Positions 13,656 through 24,159 of a stretch of 64,000 nt of DNA are shown here, one piece after another. The DNA lies in NCBI GenBank assembly GCA_013399855.1, contig VXAY01004947.1, positions 163,386 through 227,385 of the forward strand. Reading direction: 5' to 3'. The stretch's first letter is position 1. Each line of letters begins with the position of its first letter. The DNA is from Oxyruncus cristatus (taxonomy: Eukaryota; Chordata; Aves; Passeriformes; Cotingidae). Made by a program: the position numbers and the translations under genes. A model generated the notes under the pieces. The model saw only the letters and a program-made list of their open reading frames with translations, was not told where the DNA came from and searched no databases.

Positions 13656-15860
13656 ATTTCAGCCCAAATATGGCAGCGTGGTAAAGGTGACTTCAAACAG
13701 CCAATGCTTCTGGAGCTGGAACAGCCAGTCTCTTCTGGTAATGCTGCCCTGAGGGCTTCTCATGGCACACATCTGCTCCTGTATCCACAGGTATTTTCAG
13801 AAAGGCCAGGGAAAAAAAAAAAAACACATCCCCAAGAAACAGAATTAAAGGCTGCAGAAGAGTTGTAGTGGTGTAATTATAGGGTAGAATTATCTGATGT
13901 GTCCATATCTGTGTCTCAATACATTTCTCATAAACAACTGCTTTCCTAGTGCAAACCCAGCCAGTATTTATTCAATGTGCCACTGCATCTATAATTGCTT
14001 AGCAAGCCTTGTCTTTAAAAACTTGTCCTAGTCTGCGGAGGCTCTAATTTTAATCTCAAATTTTGCTGGCTATTTAGTTTTTCACAGGATAATGGTCAGT
14101 ATTCTTATAAGGTAACATTATGGAGTTGGGCTTATGCCCTGTTTCTGGATGACACTGTAAACTCTTAGAAATGGCACAGCACCAAGGGTATCAAGTCAAA
14201 CTTGCAGGATTTAAAAAATCCAAAATTCTAATTTTTATAGCTTTCTGACCTTCAGGGTTAACCTGAAGTCCTCAGCAAAATTTGATGTCCTCCTCCTCCT
14301 CGTAGATCCAGAACAGCACCAGCAGATTCTGGCAGGTGTGCAAATGAGCTGGAAATAGCATGTACTTTAAAAGCTTTGCTCTGCCATTTAATCAATTGCA
14401 CCAGCTGCTTATTGCATGGTGTACTACAGTGCAATAGAGATTATCACCTAAATAATTAGTAATGCTGTGATGGCACAGCACAGTGTTACAAGGGGTGTAT
14501 ATATAGTAAAAACATGTGGGTATTTGTATTTTATAACCTGATACATGTGCCTCTTGGCTCCCCTCATCCCCTGCACATGTGAGCTTGTGTGTGTCCCCTT
14601 GTGATGCTGGATCCAGAAGAACAGAGTCCTACAACAAGGGGATCACATGGATCTATGAGCAGTCACTGTAGAATAGGTTTTCTTAGTTAAAGTCAACAAT
14701 CTCATAGGTACAAAAGAGAGAAACCTGAGGCAATATTTGATTCTGATCATTTGAGCTGTATTCTGGAAATCCAGAAGCTGTTATTACTGGTGTTTGTAGA
14801 CCTCTTTTCTGCACTCTTCGGCAACAAGCAGATGGTCTGAGACGCATGAGAACAGATTTTCATGCAGTATCCATGGCCTGGCTGCAAGCAGGCATTACTG
14901 AAAATCTCCTGAGCTACCTCATGAGTCTTCAAACATCTGCTAAATCTCTCTTCATCTGGTCCGTGTCTCTCTGGGCTGGATTCTTTAGTGCGAGGCTGTC
15001 AGTGGTAGCACACTTCTGGCACATCTGGACAAAGCACTTGTGACAGCCAAAACTGTAATTTAGGAGGCTCTGGTTGCAGCAGAGAGGCAATCCAGCACAT
15101 GGATGAAGACCAGTGGGTCTCTGTGACAGAGGTCAGGCAGAATCCAATACAGTCAGGAAAGACAACACCTCACGAACTGATACAAACATTTCCTTGAAGT
15201 CAAAGGAAAACACTGTTTTTCAGGAACAAATGGCCTTCTTCCATCCCTTTTTCTGTGTCTCTTTTATCCTGTAATGGACCATGTTCCTGAAGGCTTTGGA
15301 AAACTGTTTTCATCACCTGCCTGAGGCCACAAGCAAAAGGGATTTTAATGATTAAATTATATTTGCTGGATGTTTAACAGAACTGCTTCCCATGTGGATA
15401 CTGCTGGCAGCCTCCACAGAGAAGCACAGTGGACATAATCCTTTTTTAATCAGGATGGACAGCAAACATAATATATCTTGCAATTTCTGAGGTAATTTTT
15501 GTCTTCTGTAATTCTATGCTGCACTAAATGGGAAAACATAAGGAGTAAAAAAGGATGTCTCAGTGAAACTAGTATATCACCCCAAAAAAGGGCAAAGTCT
15601 CTGCTTGACATTGTCTGCCCAAGCTTCACAATGGAAACTTGGTGAAAACAAGAGGTACCACAATTCCCACAGCTACTCCCACAGAACCTTCAATTTTTTT
15701 GACTTTTTTTATATTTTATCACTCTCTCTCTCTACATATATATATGAACAGACATTGCATCTAGTTTTCATTAACAAGTCTATTATTTATCTGTGTTTAT
15801 ATGCTAGATCCAGAACAGAAGCCATATGTCTACCAGGATGATTCAGATCCCTGAGACCGT

Positions 15861-15884
15861 AAAAAAAAAAAAAAAAAAAAAAAA
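15861..15884 (+). repeat. 24-bp A homopolymer
   Basis: An uninterrupted A run in NDP intron 2. No AATAAA and no recognisable cDNA-like sequence precedes it, so it is not called as a retrocopy tail. Confidence 0.9.
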
Positions 15885-16277
15885 TAAAAGCTTCATTTAA
15901 CAGAGTTTTCTAGGAAATGTCAAAATTAGTTCACTTTTTATGGAAACTGTTTTCATTTTCTACTTCATGAGAAAGTCTACACAACTTGCAGTATTGTTAA
16001 AAAAATGTTCTTGAAACCATTGTGGAATTTGGGAAGCCAAAAGATGTGATAATATTTTCAAACACAATTTCCATTAAAGACGTGATTTAAAAAAAATCAC
16101 TGACTTTTTCAGACAGAATTGCAAATGTTTATGTCAACAGCTTTTTTTTTCTCAAAGTTGAGTTTTGAAATAATATGGTTTTCATTACAATGCATTCTGT
16201 AATCTCATTTCAGAATGAGAAGGCCTGATTGCTCCTCTCTGTCATCAGGGATGCTAAGAAACAGAATTGTTGATGGG

Positions 16278-16315
16278 TTCCTTTCCTTCCTTTCCTTCCT
16301 TCCTTCTGTCCTTCC
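16278..16315 (+). repeat. TTCC-rich microsatellite
   Basis: Interrupted (TTCC)n tract in NDP intron 2. Confidence 0.85.
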
Positions 16316-18250
16316 TATTGTTCTTTTTTTCAGAAAAATAACCCTCTTTCTGTCATCTGTGGCAGTCAGAGTTTTAAGAAAAACGCAGAAGGTGGTGGTG
16401 GCAATGTCGGAGCAGAGAAGGGAGGCACTCGGTGATCCAGTGGCACATCCCAGCCACCAGGCAGCACATTGACAGAGGCCTGAACAGATGCCATCAGAGC
16501 TCCTGAACTCACGGACTAGGGAGCAGACCCCACCTAACACAGCTGTCCTAAAAGCCCCCACCAGGGCAGCCAGCTGAGGAGCAAAAGCTTTGGCCTCTGG
16601 CAGAGCAGGGAGTGGAGAGTGAAGGCAGTTGAGTGGAGCATTGTCCTGATGGACCAAACCATCAGGATAGCTCAGGGTCCTCAGGTCTAACTGGTGATCT
16701 GAAGTGCCCAGGGAAGGGAGGGCTCGGAGCACCCACATACCAGTAAGTAAAACCCACCCACATACCTGCACCTATCAGCTTTGCCTCTCGCTGGAGTCAA
16801 AAAAATCAGTATTGTACAAACAGATGCACCTCTGCGGTTCTGTGTGTTAATGCCGGATGTTTCCCAGATGGTAAGAAGGTCTTGTCTAGGCTAAAAGCAA
16901 ATTGAAAGACCTCGACTGGATCACAAGTAGTGCATGATTTTACTGTTTGGATCAGAAACAGTAGGGCAAAAGTCTGTGGGTTCCTGGTGCTGTGAATCAG
17001 GGAAAGTGAGGCAGGCAGACAACACTGCTGAGAGATCACTGTAAGATGATCCAGCCCCAGAGCAGGGTTTTCCCCTCTGCCCAATTTTGAGGCTATCAAC
17101 CCCGCCCTGGTGAGCAGGCACAGGAAAAGCCTGGCTGCAGGGACATGGCGAGGGCAGCAGCTGTCCTGGTGCACAGGGCGGGCAGAGAGCACTGAGCAGG
17201 TCGTACTTTCTGTTGACACTTCTCTCTGTGCTTCGTTTTAAGTTTTGTGATCTGCTGCTGCCTGTGGTATTGCCTCACCCCTGCACTGACCACGGGAAGA
17301 GAAGTGCCTCGTTCTGCACACAAAGCATCTGGCGGTGCCCACAGCCTGCGCTGCATCCGTCTCAACTGCATGGATCTTCTCGCCTTATTAATGCTCCCAG
17401 GATCCCTGCTGCTGGGATTTTCCGTCAGGCAACATGGCAGGCACCCCTCTGTCACATATCTGCCTCCCATCACTCTCTTGCCCAGCGCAGGGCTGGTAGA
17501 ACCATTGGCTCTGGCAGTATTTCCCTGAATGTACAGACTGTATTAACCCAGATGGAACAAATTAGGACAGGACGAAAGGGACCAGCGAGGATTTTCCCAT
17601 TGTTTTCCCCCCCATTCTTCTTCTCCGTGCAATGAAATAAATGGCTGTAGGCTACATGTGCAGGCTTGTAAACCGTTCTGACACAAAACTTTTCAGGCTT
17701 GAAATCCCAAATGAAAGGCAATCTTGTATTTCTGTCTGCTCCTAAGCCCTACAGTAAACACCCAAGTGTCATTCTGCATGACAATAAAACACTGAAGTGA
17801 AGTGGGGGGCAGGGAGGAAGTAAGCAATGTTCTTCACAATCTTTGTTAGCTACCATTTTACAGCTTGGTTCTTTATCTCAGTGCTTCACCTCTGAACTTA
17901 CAAATTTACATGCTCCAGATCAAAGACCCATTTGAAGGAGGGGGTCATTGGGATGATCTAAAATTCCAAACTAGCCTGCCTCCTTGGCACCCTCAGCTGA
18001 GACCCCAAATGGAACCTTAGCATTCATCCTTAGGCCCCTTTGAATCTTAGCATTCACTGCAGCTGTGGTGTGTTTCTCCTTATGAAAAGGTGAAAAGAGA
18101 GTCCCAGTTCTTACATACGCACAAGATGTCTCCACACCTGCAAGGTAGATTTTGGTAGATAGGAATTTCTGCAGGGAAAATCACCCAGAGTGGCTCATTT
18201 TAACAACTCCTCTTATGCAGCTGCTGCAAGGAGGTGAGGGAAGGCCTTAC

Positions 18251-18424
18251 CTTGGAACTACACTTGTAGAGGGGGTGGGTGATGGAGTCGACGTAGTGGT
18301 GCCTCATACAGCGGCTGGGGTCGGAGTCGATCATGAAGGAACTGTCTGTTTTACTGTCCGTGTCTCCCATCATCGCCAGGAGCGAGAGCATGGAAATCGA
18401 AGCCGCGAGTACATGATTTCCCAT
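18251..18424 (-). CDS. NDP: NDP exon 2 coding part: norrin residues 1-58
   Basis: This exon encodes the signal peptide and the start of the cystine-knot domain. The start ATG (18422-18424) has A at -3 and G at +4, a strong initiation context, and gives a protein of the human length. Residues 1 to about 24 form a secretory signal (hydrophobic Val-Leu-Ala-Ala-Ser-Ile and Met-Leu-Ser-Leu-Leu-Ala stretches). Residues 25-38 are the short N-terminal arm. Cys39 and Cys55 start the knot domain, with the conserved Arg-His-His-Tyr segment at 41-44. The exon ends after Lys58 (AAG) at a GTAAGG donor (18250-18245). Norrin is secreted, forms disulfide-linked dimers, binds matrix heparan sulfate and activates Frizzled-4 with LRP5/6 and TSPAN12. 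About nine of 58 residues differ from human (from memory), mostly in the signal peptide and arm, where change is expected. Confidence 0.98.
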
Positions 18425-18468
18425 TGTCGAGGAACTTCTTGCTGGTAACAGCAGAGGGAGGTAGAGTA

Positions 18469-18546
18469 TTAAAAAAACTCCAAATTCTGGAAGCCAGTTC
18501 CTTTCCAGGATGGTGAAAAGTCTGGTTTAAGTGTCTTAGCTGTCAT
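18469..18546 (-). promoter_or_regulatory. upstream ORF c in NDP leader (25 codons)
   Basis: ATG at 18546-18544 (A at -3), stop TAA at 18471-18469. It overlaps upstream ORF b by 11 nt in another frame and ends 44 nt before the norrin ATG, a short re-initiation distance. It begins Met-Thr-Ala-Lys-Thr-Leu. No homology is claimed. Confidence 0.6.
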
Positions 18547-18586
18547 TCTTCCTCTCGAGTTGGAGTTTGCCGAGATTGTAATCCAT
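18536..18586 (-). promoter_or_regulatory. upstream ORF b in NDP leader (16 codons)
   Basis: ATG at 18586-18584, stop TAA at 18538-18536. The start context is weak to moderate (T at -3, G at +4). It encodes a short charged peptide beginning Met-Asp-Tyr-Asn-Leu. It would be translated, or skipped by leaky scanning, before ribosomes reach norrin. It lies in the exon under every acceptor choice considered. Confidence 0.6.
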
Positions 18587-18624
18587 CAAAGGATCTCTCT
18601 GTGCAGCTGGGATAAAAGCAACAT
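18586..18624 (-). promoter_or_regulatory. upstream ORF a in NDP leader (12 codons)
   Basis: ATG at 18624-18622, stop TGA at 18588-18586. The stop overlaps the ATG of the next upstream ORF as TGATG, an arrangement that can allow coupled termination and re-initiation. It is in the mRNA only if the exon starts at 18648 or 18651 and not at 18606. The peptide has no recognisable feature. Confidence 0.45.
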
Positions 18625-20065
18625 AAATCACAACCCTGACCAAAAAGACTGCTGGAGGAAAAAAGACATAAATAATATTGAGGCACACAGGACCTTTGCT
18701 ACCCAAAATACACACTCTGAGTGATCATTGATCCCACAGTAGGTAGAGAATACGGCCTTAGGAAGGAGATGTCAGGGCCTTGTTAGTTTTAGCATCGCTC
18801 TATCGTTTCACTGGGGAGAACCTTTTGACTTTTAACATCCCAAGTGATGCAAGGCCAATCTTTTTTGCTTGGTGATGTGCCTGGTGTGTTCCCCTCAAAA
18901 CTGGTGAACAGTAACTCATCAGAGATTTCTTCAGATCGAAAGGACTGCGTAACCACTAAAAGTGTCAAAGAGGGGCAAAGCTGGGTCACCTCCTGCATTA
19001 TAGATGGGAATTTCCTGCTACCTTTCCAGGTAGCACATGGGAAGGCTGGAGGTAGGTTGAGCTGTGGCTCTAGGGGCTGCCTGTCAGTATCCTGACAGGG
19101 GACACACCCAGGATAAAGGGATGCTGATGGTCCAAGCCCAGGCATAACCAAAGTGGTCCCCCAGGAAACTTGCTAAGCATGGACCTGCCCTGCATGAAGA
19201 ACTAGGTCTCTGGCTGTCCTGCCCTCCCGAGTTCCAAGCTCACATGCACATGTGTGGACATGTTACTTGCTTACTTGTCAGGCAGCACTTGCTTGATGTC
19301 AGTCTCTTCCACGTTAATTAAAGCGCAGCATCTGAAAAATAGATGTATTATTCCATAATATCCAAGTACATCCCAGCTATCAATTGGGAAAAAAAAATAT
19401 ATTTAGGTGCGGTCCTGTGGCTGTGTACCCAGGCATCTGTATTTCTGGTGCATTTTGGAGACCAGTAGACTCGCCAGGAAATAAGTGCAAGACAGCCTCT
19501 GAAATGCTGCCCAGAGCTTTGTGCCAGCAGTGGAAGGAGGGCATCTCCCTCAGCTGCTTCTTCACAGCCCCTTGATCCTTCTCACAGAGTCCTTACTCTC
19601 GACTGGGTGATTTAATTTCACTTTTACTACAAAGAGCTATAGCTTGAAAGAGTTGTGAATTATCCATCTAAATACAGCCCGATGAAGGATAGTCAGAAGA
19701 TACTCACAGGCACAGTTAGAAGTGCAAAGACTTTCTGAAGAAACTTAAAATAGTTCCCTGCTCCCAAAGAAATGCTCCCGCAGAGCCCCTTGAGTATTTA
19801 AAGATCTGATGTGTGCCTTTATTGCCTTATACAAGCCTCTTTCAAAACTGTTTGCTGGCAATCCTCTAAACCGAATGATATTCATCTCCTGAATTGACGA
19901 GGCCTCCCCACCAGAGTGCTTAATGATTTGTGTTGCTTTATAGCTTGCTCAAACACTTCTGTGAGAGGAGCACAGAGCAGTGACAAACGCTTCCAAAGTT
20001 CATCCAAGTTGGGATGGTGCTGACGTGACATAGAAAACCTCATGCTGGGAAGAAATGTTATTAGG

Positions 20066-20109
20066 GATGCTCTGTGTATTAGGGAGACAAAGATGCTCTG
20101 TGTATTGGG
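20066..20109 (+). repeat. short tandem duplication (26-bp period)
   Basis: The 15-mer gatgctctgtgtatt occurs at 20066 and 20092, in NDP intron 1. Confidence 0.85.
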
Positions 20110-22832
20110 CACTTTTGTTGTTGTTGTTTCAAACTATTAACCATGCGCCTAAGGAGGAAAGGAAAAATTATGTGACTGTGGATTTAAACGACAGTATATT
20201 TTTTCCCCAGGGTCTGACTTACGACCTGGTGTATTTTCCTCAGCAAATGTGACATTAAAAAAAAAAAAAAAAAGAAAGCTATGTCTTTCCCATATAAAGA
20301 ACTTAAACAAACAACACTAAACACTTAGGATCTCAGATACGTTTATGCACAGCCTCATTCATGTCAATAAATATCCCTCCAAACATTTTTACAGGGTAAG
20401 AGAGAAATCTCTCAGTCATGGGAGCTGGGACAGAATCCCTCCCAGAAGTGAGCTGTTCTGCTCTAGCTCATGCAGATGATGCCCAAGGATTATCTAACAG
20501 GAGGAGTGATGCAATTTCTTTTTTTTTTCCTCTGTGTTTAACCTTTTACCTACATTCCTATTCTTTTTTATAAAGAGGCTGACCAAAACATGCTGCTTGG
20601 CAAGGTCTCTCTCCAACATAGTTAATCAGTATTACACACCCAGTAATTCCTTCTCTGTCCAAATAAATTTACTTGATATTAGGCGCTCTCATCTCATGTG
20701 TTATTACATCCAGGGATCCTCATCTCCCATTCTCTCTGTCCCACTGTTAATTTTGTACTTCTATATCTTTCCATGTTTTTGATCAGTATGATTTAATACA
20801 GTAGAGAAATCTGGAGTCCTGGCTCAGTTTTCAAAGGCTTATCACTCTAGTTTTCTTCAGGAAATAATTGGATGACACAGAGTTTGCCTCATGAAAACAC
20901 TGTGAGAAAGCTGGAAAGACACAGGGAAGAGTGTGAGAAAAGGAAGATGGCTGTACCTTCTTCAGGATAAACACAGAACAAAAAGTATTAACACTTTCAC
21001 AATCTTTTGAAATTGCCCTGATACTTCTCTACCAATGAAATGTAGTAGGCTTTGGAAACGATAGTTTGAAAGAGGTAAAAAACCTACTGTTGTCACATAT
21101 TTATAAGGAAAAAAAAAAGAGAGAAAACAGATATAAATATGATCTGTGAAAAAGCTGTGTAAAGTTGTGGATAGACAACCTGGCAAAATGAGTGTGTAGG
21201 TGTATCTCCTGACATACCTATGGGAAGTGTGCACATACATTTCTCAAGTGCATGGGCCACGTATAAAATACATGGAAGAAAAAGTCTTAGAGGGATATTT
21301 AAAAACACAGAAGCTGGACTGTAGATTTTTGATTCTGTAAAAAAAATTATGAACATTTTCATGCAGGTGGATCACCATGATGAGGTATGTTGGCATGACA
21401 TTTTCCATTTCCAGCTGATGTTGTGCAATGGCATTTCTCTTGAACTTAGCTTTTTTTTTTTTTTCCTAAGTTAAAGATTGTATTCCTTTTTAAATGCTGA
21501 AATTACAAAATCCTAGACAGCACATGATATCAGGATTGACATATGAAGTTTCCAGCCTACTCTTCTGTCCAAAACCAGAGGCAAGCACACCTGTAATCAT
21601 TATTCATCCTAGTCGATGACATTTTATTTGAAAACTACACTTTTTTATTAAAATCCACAATTTCACATAGAAAAATTTTTTTTTCTTCTATTTCAGCTGT
21701 GTTTTCCTCAGTTTCTTTTCATGTAAAATCTGTGGTAGACAGCCCATCTGCCAAGCTAACGAAAAGGAAGGTAAAATGCTTCCTCCTTACAGCATTCTGT
21801 AAAGAAAAAGATTAAAAGGTGACTTCGTATTCTCAGGCTGACAATTGGCTCCAAAAAATATTTGGCCTAACAGTGGATGAAAATCACTACTTCACGTTTT
21901 TGTTTTTTTTTTCAGAGTTCACTGGTATGGGCAGTACATTTTGTTAGTAACAGGCTTATAGTTCCCTTTCCATATAACTAGTTTGCAGGAATTCATTGAG
22001 ACATAACATACTGAAAGCTGTTACAGCTGTTACCCAAAACTGCTACAGCTGTTACCTAAAAACTTCAGGGAAAAGTAGAAGACATCCCAAAGAAAGACCA
22101 TATTCACATACAATTCAAGACTGTATTGCACATGGACATACGGGCAGAATTAGGGTTATTTTTCCATCTCTCTGTTCTTACTAACTGCTTTCTGAATGCT
22201 GAAATAAAGATTTCTTATCATAGTCTTAATATCATTTAGAGAGCGGTGAAGGTTAAGGTTTTGTTTTGCTCTAAGGACAGAAGAAAACTCCATCATCTGG
22301 AATTATTTAGCCAGTCACTTTGTGAGAACGTAAACAGAAATTCCCTTTTTGCTATGTATCTTGGAAAAAATAAAGAGCTGAGCAATTCTCCAAAGGTCTA
22401 TTGAATCTGTACTGCTTTTACCCTGGAAGGTAGGAAGGGAGCAATGGAAAAGCTCAGTTATGGTGTATTTCTAGTTGGCTGTTCCCCGCTCCTGAGCCCC
22501 CTGATTTAGGCACGAATGTATGTTCAGCTTGGCCTTCATTTGCTGTGCATTTTTTGTGTTTGAGACTTCTTCTTGACATGAGGGTACAGCTCAGGTCACT
22601 CAATGCTTTTTACGTTTTGGAGGCTGCCAAAATCCCGTTGAAGCAGTGGTGTGTGTATATAACTTAAGCCTGGCCTTGCATGCTGTGCATATTTAGTAAA
22701 CACAATTACTTCGATCCTACCATGTGGTTCCCTCATTCTGAATTTGTTATGTAAACAGAAGAGTTACAAGACTACTCAGTTTCTCCAAACTCCAGCCCTA
22801 AAAAAGTGTCACTAACCATGTATGTGTATCTA

Positions 22833-22854
22833 TGTGTGTGTGTGTGTGTGTGTG
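22833..22854 (+). repeat. (TG)n microsatellite
   Basis: About 11 TG units preceded by a looser tatgtgtatc stretch, in NDP intron 1. Confidence 0.95.
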
Positions 22855-24020
22855 CAATTCACTGCTGCTGTTCTGAAAAAAAAATAAGCCACAAAGTTCT
22901 TCATGAGACCAGAAGGGATTTCTCAAGAGTTTTATCTAATCTGCAAAAGTTTAGACCAGAAAGGTGAGGATTTGGGGGCTTCATGGTTGAAGGTCTGGAC
23001 TGGAGTGGAAACAACTGTGTTGGGCAAACTACAGTCAGGCTACACCAGGTTTGTTCTTCAGAGTTAAATTCTCCACTGCCATGACAAGGGTTGCTTGGTC
23101 TATTCCCAGAGATCCTTTGGCATCCACAGCACTCAGATGGCTTCCAGCCCATGCAACCACCGGCACCATGCCTGGGAACTGCCTGGGAAGCACTGTGTGC
23201 TGTGGGACTAAATGGTACAAGTGACAATGTGAGCTGTTTGAGAGAACAGTTTATGCAGCACGAGAGACAACCCAAGATTAGATGCTGTGCCTGATCCTGC
23301 TTTCTGCTGAACCAACTCAAAGTCTTTGTCAGCTCCAGTGCATCTTTCAGCTCAGTAAATAAATGCAATAATCTTCTTATCTAGTTATTTTACCGTGGCC
23401 ATTTCTGTTCCAGCAGGGAAGGAGCTGGCCTCCCACATGTGCCGTCAAAATCCTCTCTCCACTCTCCAAGCTGCCTCCCAAAACACCTGACAAAGTCACT
23501 GAGTGGCCACATGGCAGCTGGGCAGCATCAGGTGAACACAGGCAACTCCAGTTGTTTGGGAAATGCCTCCACATGCAGCATTAGAACAGGTTTCTTCCAA
23601 TGCTGAGGCAGGGCAAATACCAAACAAAATATTTTGAGTGAGATCCTTACAGCTCTAAATAAGAGAATGTTCGCCCGAGACCTTGTTATGCCAAAGAGGG
23701 TTTGCTTGACCGACATCCAGCTGTGCTGAAGCCTGACCCTCCCCTTTGACACCAAGGGGAATGACTTCACCCACGGTAGAGGAGCTCCATCCACCCCTTT
23801 CACAGCAGGTTGCAGGGCAGTGTGTGCCTTCAAGGAGAGAACACCCACAACGTGCACTCCTGGACAGAGCTGGCAGCAGCTGGTGGGCAAGAGGAGGGGA
23901 GAAGGGAAAAGGGAGCAGGAAGGAAAACAGGCTCAAAAAAAAAGGACTTAAATGTCTTCTTCTGGTTGTCCACGGAGGGAATGCCCATCTTCTGGTTCTA
24001 CTGAGGTTCTGCTGTCCTAC

Positions 24021-24159
24021 CATCTGACTGCTGACAAGGCATGGTGCTAATAACGCCAAGGTCATGGGTTTGATCCCACAGAGGCCATTCACGTAAGAGC
24101 TGGACTCAACGGTCCTTGTGAGTCCCTTCCAACTCAGAATACTCTGTGACTTTGTGACA
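24021..24159 (+). mobile_element. tRNA-Ile-headed SINE with CR1 tail (TguSINE1-like)
   Basis: The head keeps the anticodon arm of tRNA-Ile(AAT): stem TGGTG / loop CTAATAA / stem CGCCA at 24042-24058, then a variable-loop-like AGGTC and a B-box-like GGTTTGATCCC (24068-24078). After the tRNA-like 3' end (GGCCA, about 24083-24087) comes a linker and a CR1 3' tail ('agtcccttccaactcag', then octamer-like 'actctgtgactttgtga'). The D-arm half of the head is degraded, so the 5' edge is uncertain. This architecture is known from passerine SINEs mobilised by CR1. It is intronic in NDP and antisense to it. Confidence 0.8.

Larger units (their letters stand above)
11439..18250 (-). other. NDP intron 2
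   Basis: The intron is bounded by a GTAAGG donor (18250) and a tttgcag acceptor (11439). It contains a short CR1 3' tail at about 13605-13655, a 24-bp A tract at 15861-15884 with no retrogene body before it, a TTCC-rich tract at about 16278-16315, and A+T-rich unique blocks (12830-13090, 14330-14470). No other exon is recognisable. Confidence 0.8.
18425..18651 (-). other. NDP: NDP exon 2 5' UTR with upstream ORFs
   Basis: This is the leader segment directly before the norrin start codon. The most likely acceptor is the pyrimidine-rich cttttttcctccag at about 18652-18665, placing the exon start at 18651; 18648 is possible by use of the next CAG. A weaker alternative acceptor would start the exon at 18606. 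The resulting leader of about 225 nt is close to the roughly 207-nt human exon 2 leader as I recall it. Three short upstream ORFs overlap or abut one another inside it and are listed separately. No in-frame upstream ATG extends norrin. The coordinates of the 5' edge are inferred. Confidence 0.7.

Noticed and set aside
15841..15890. Processed pseudogene ending in a poly(A) tail
   Set aside because: No cDNA-like body, poly(A) signal or target-site duplication seen before the A run.
16205..16771. 188-codon minus-strand frame in NDP intron 2
   Set aside because: It includes translation of a TTCC microsatellite and has no recognisable domain.
24021..24090. Functional tRNA-Ile gene
   Set aside because: The D-arm side is degraded and a CR1 tail follows directly, so it is a SINE head and not a tRNA gene.
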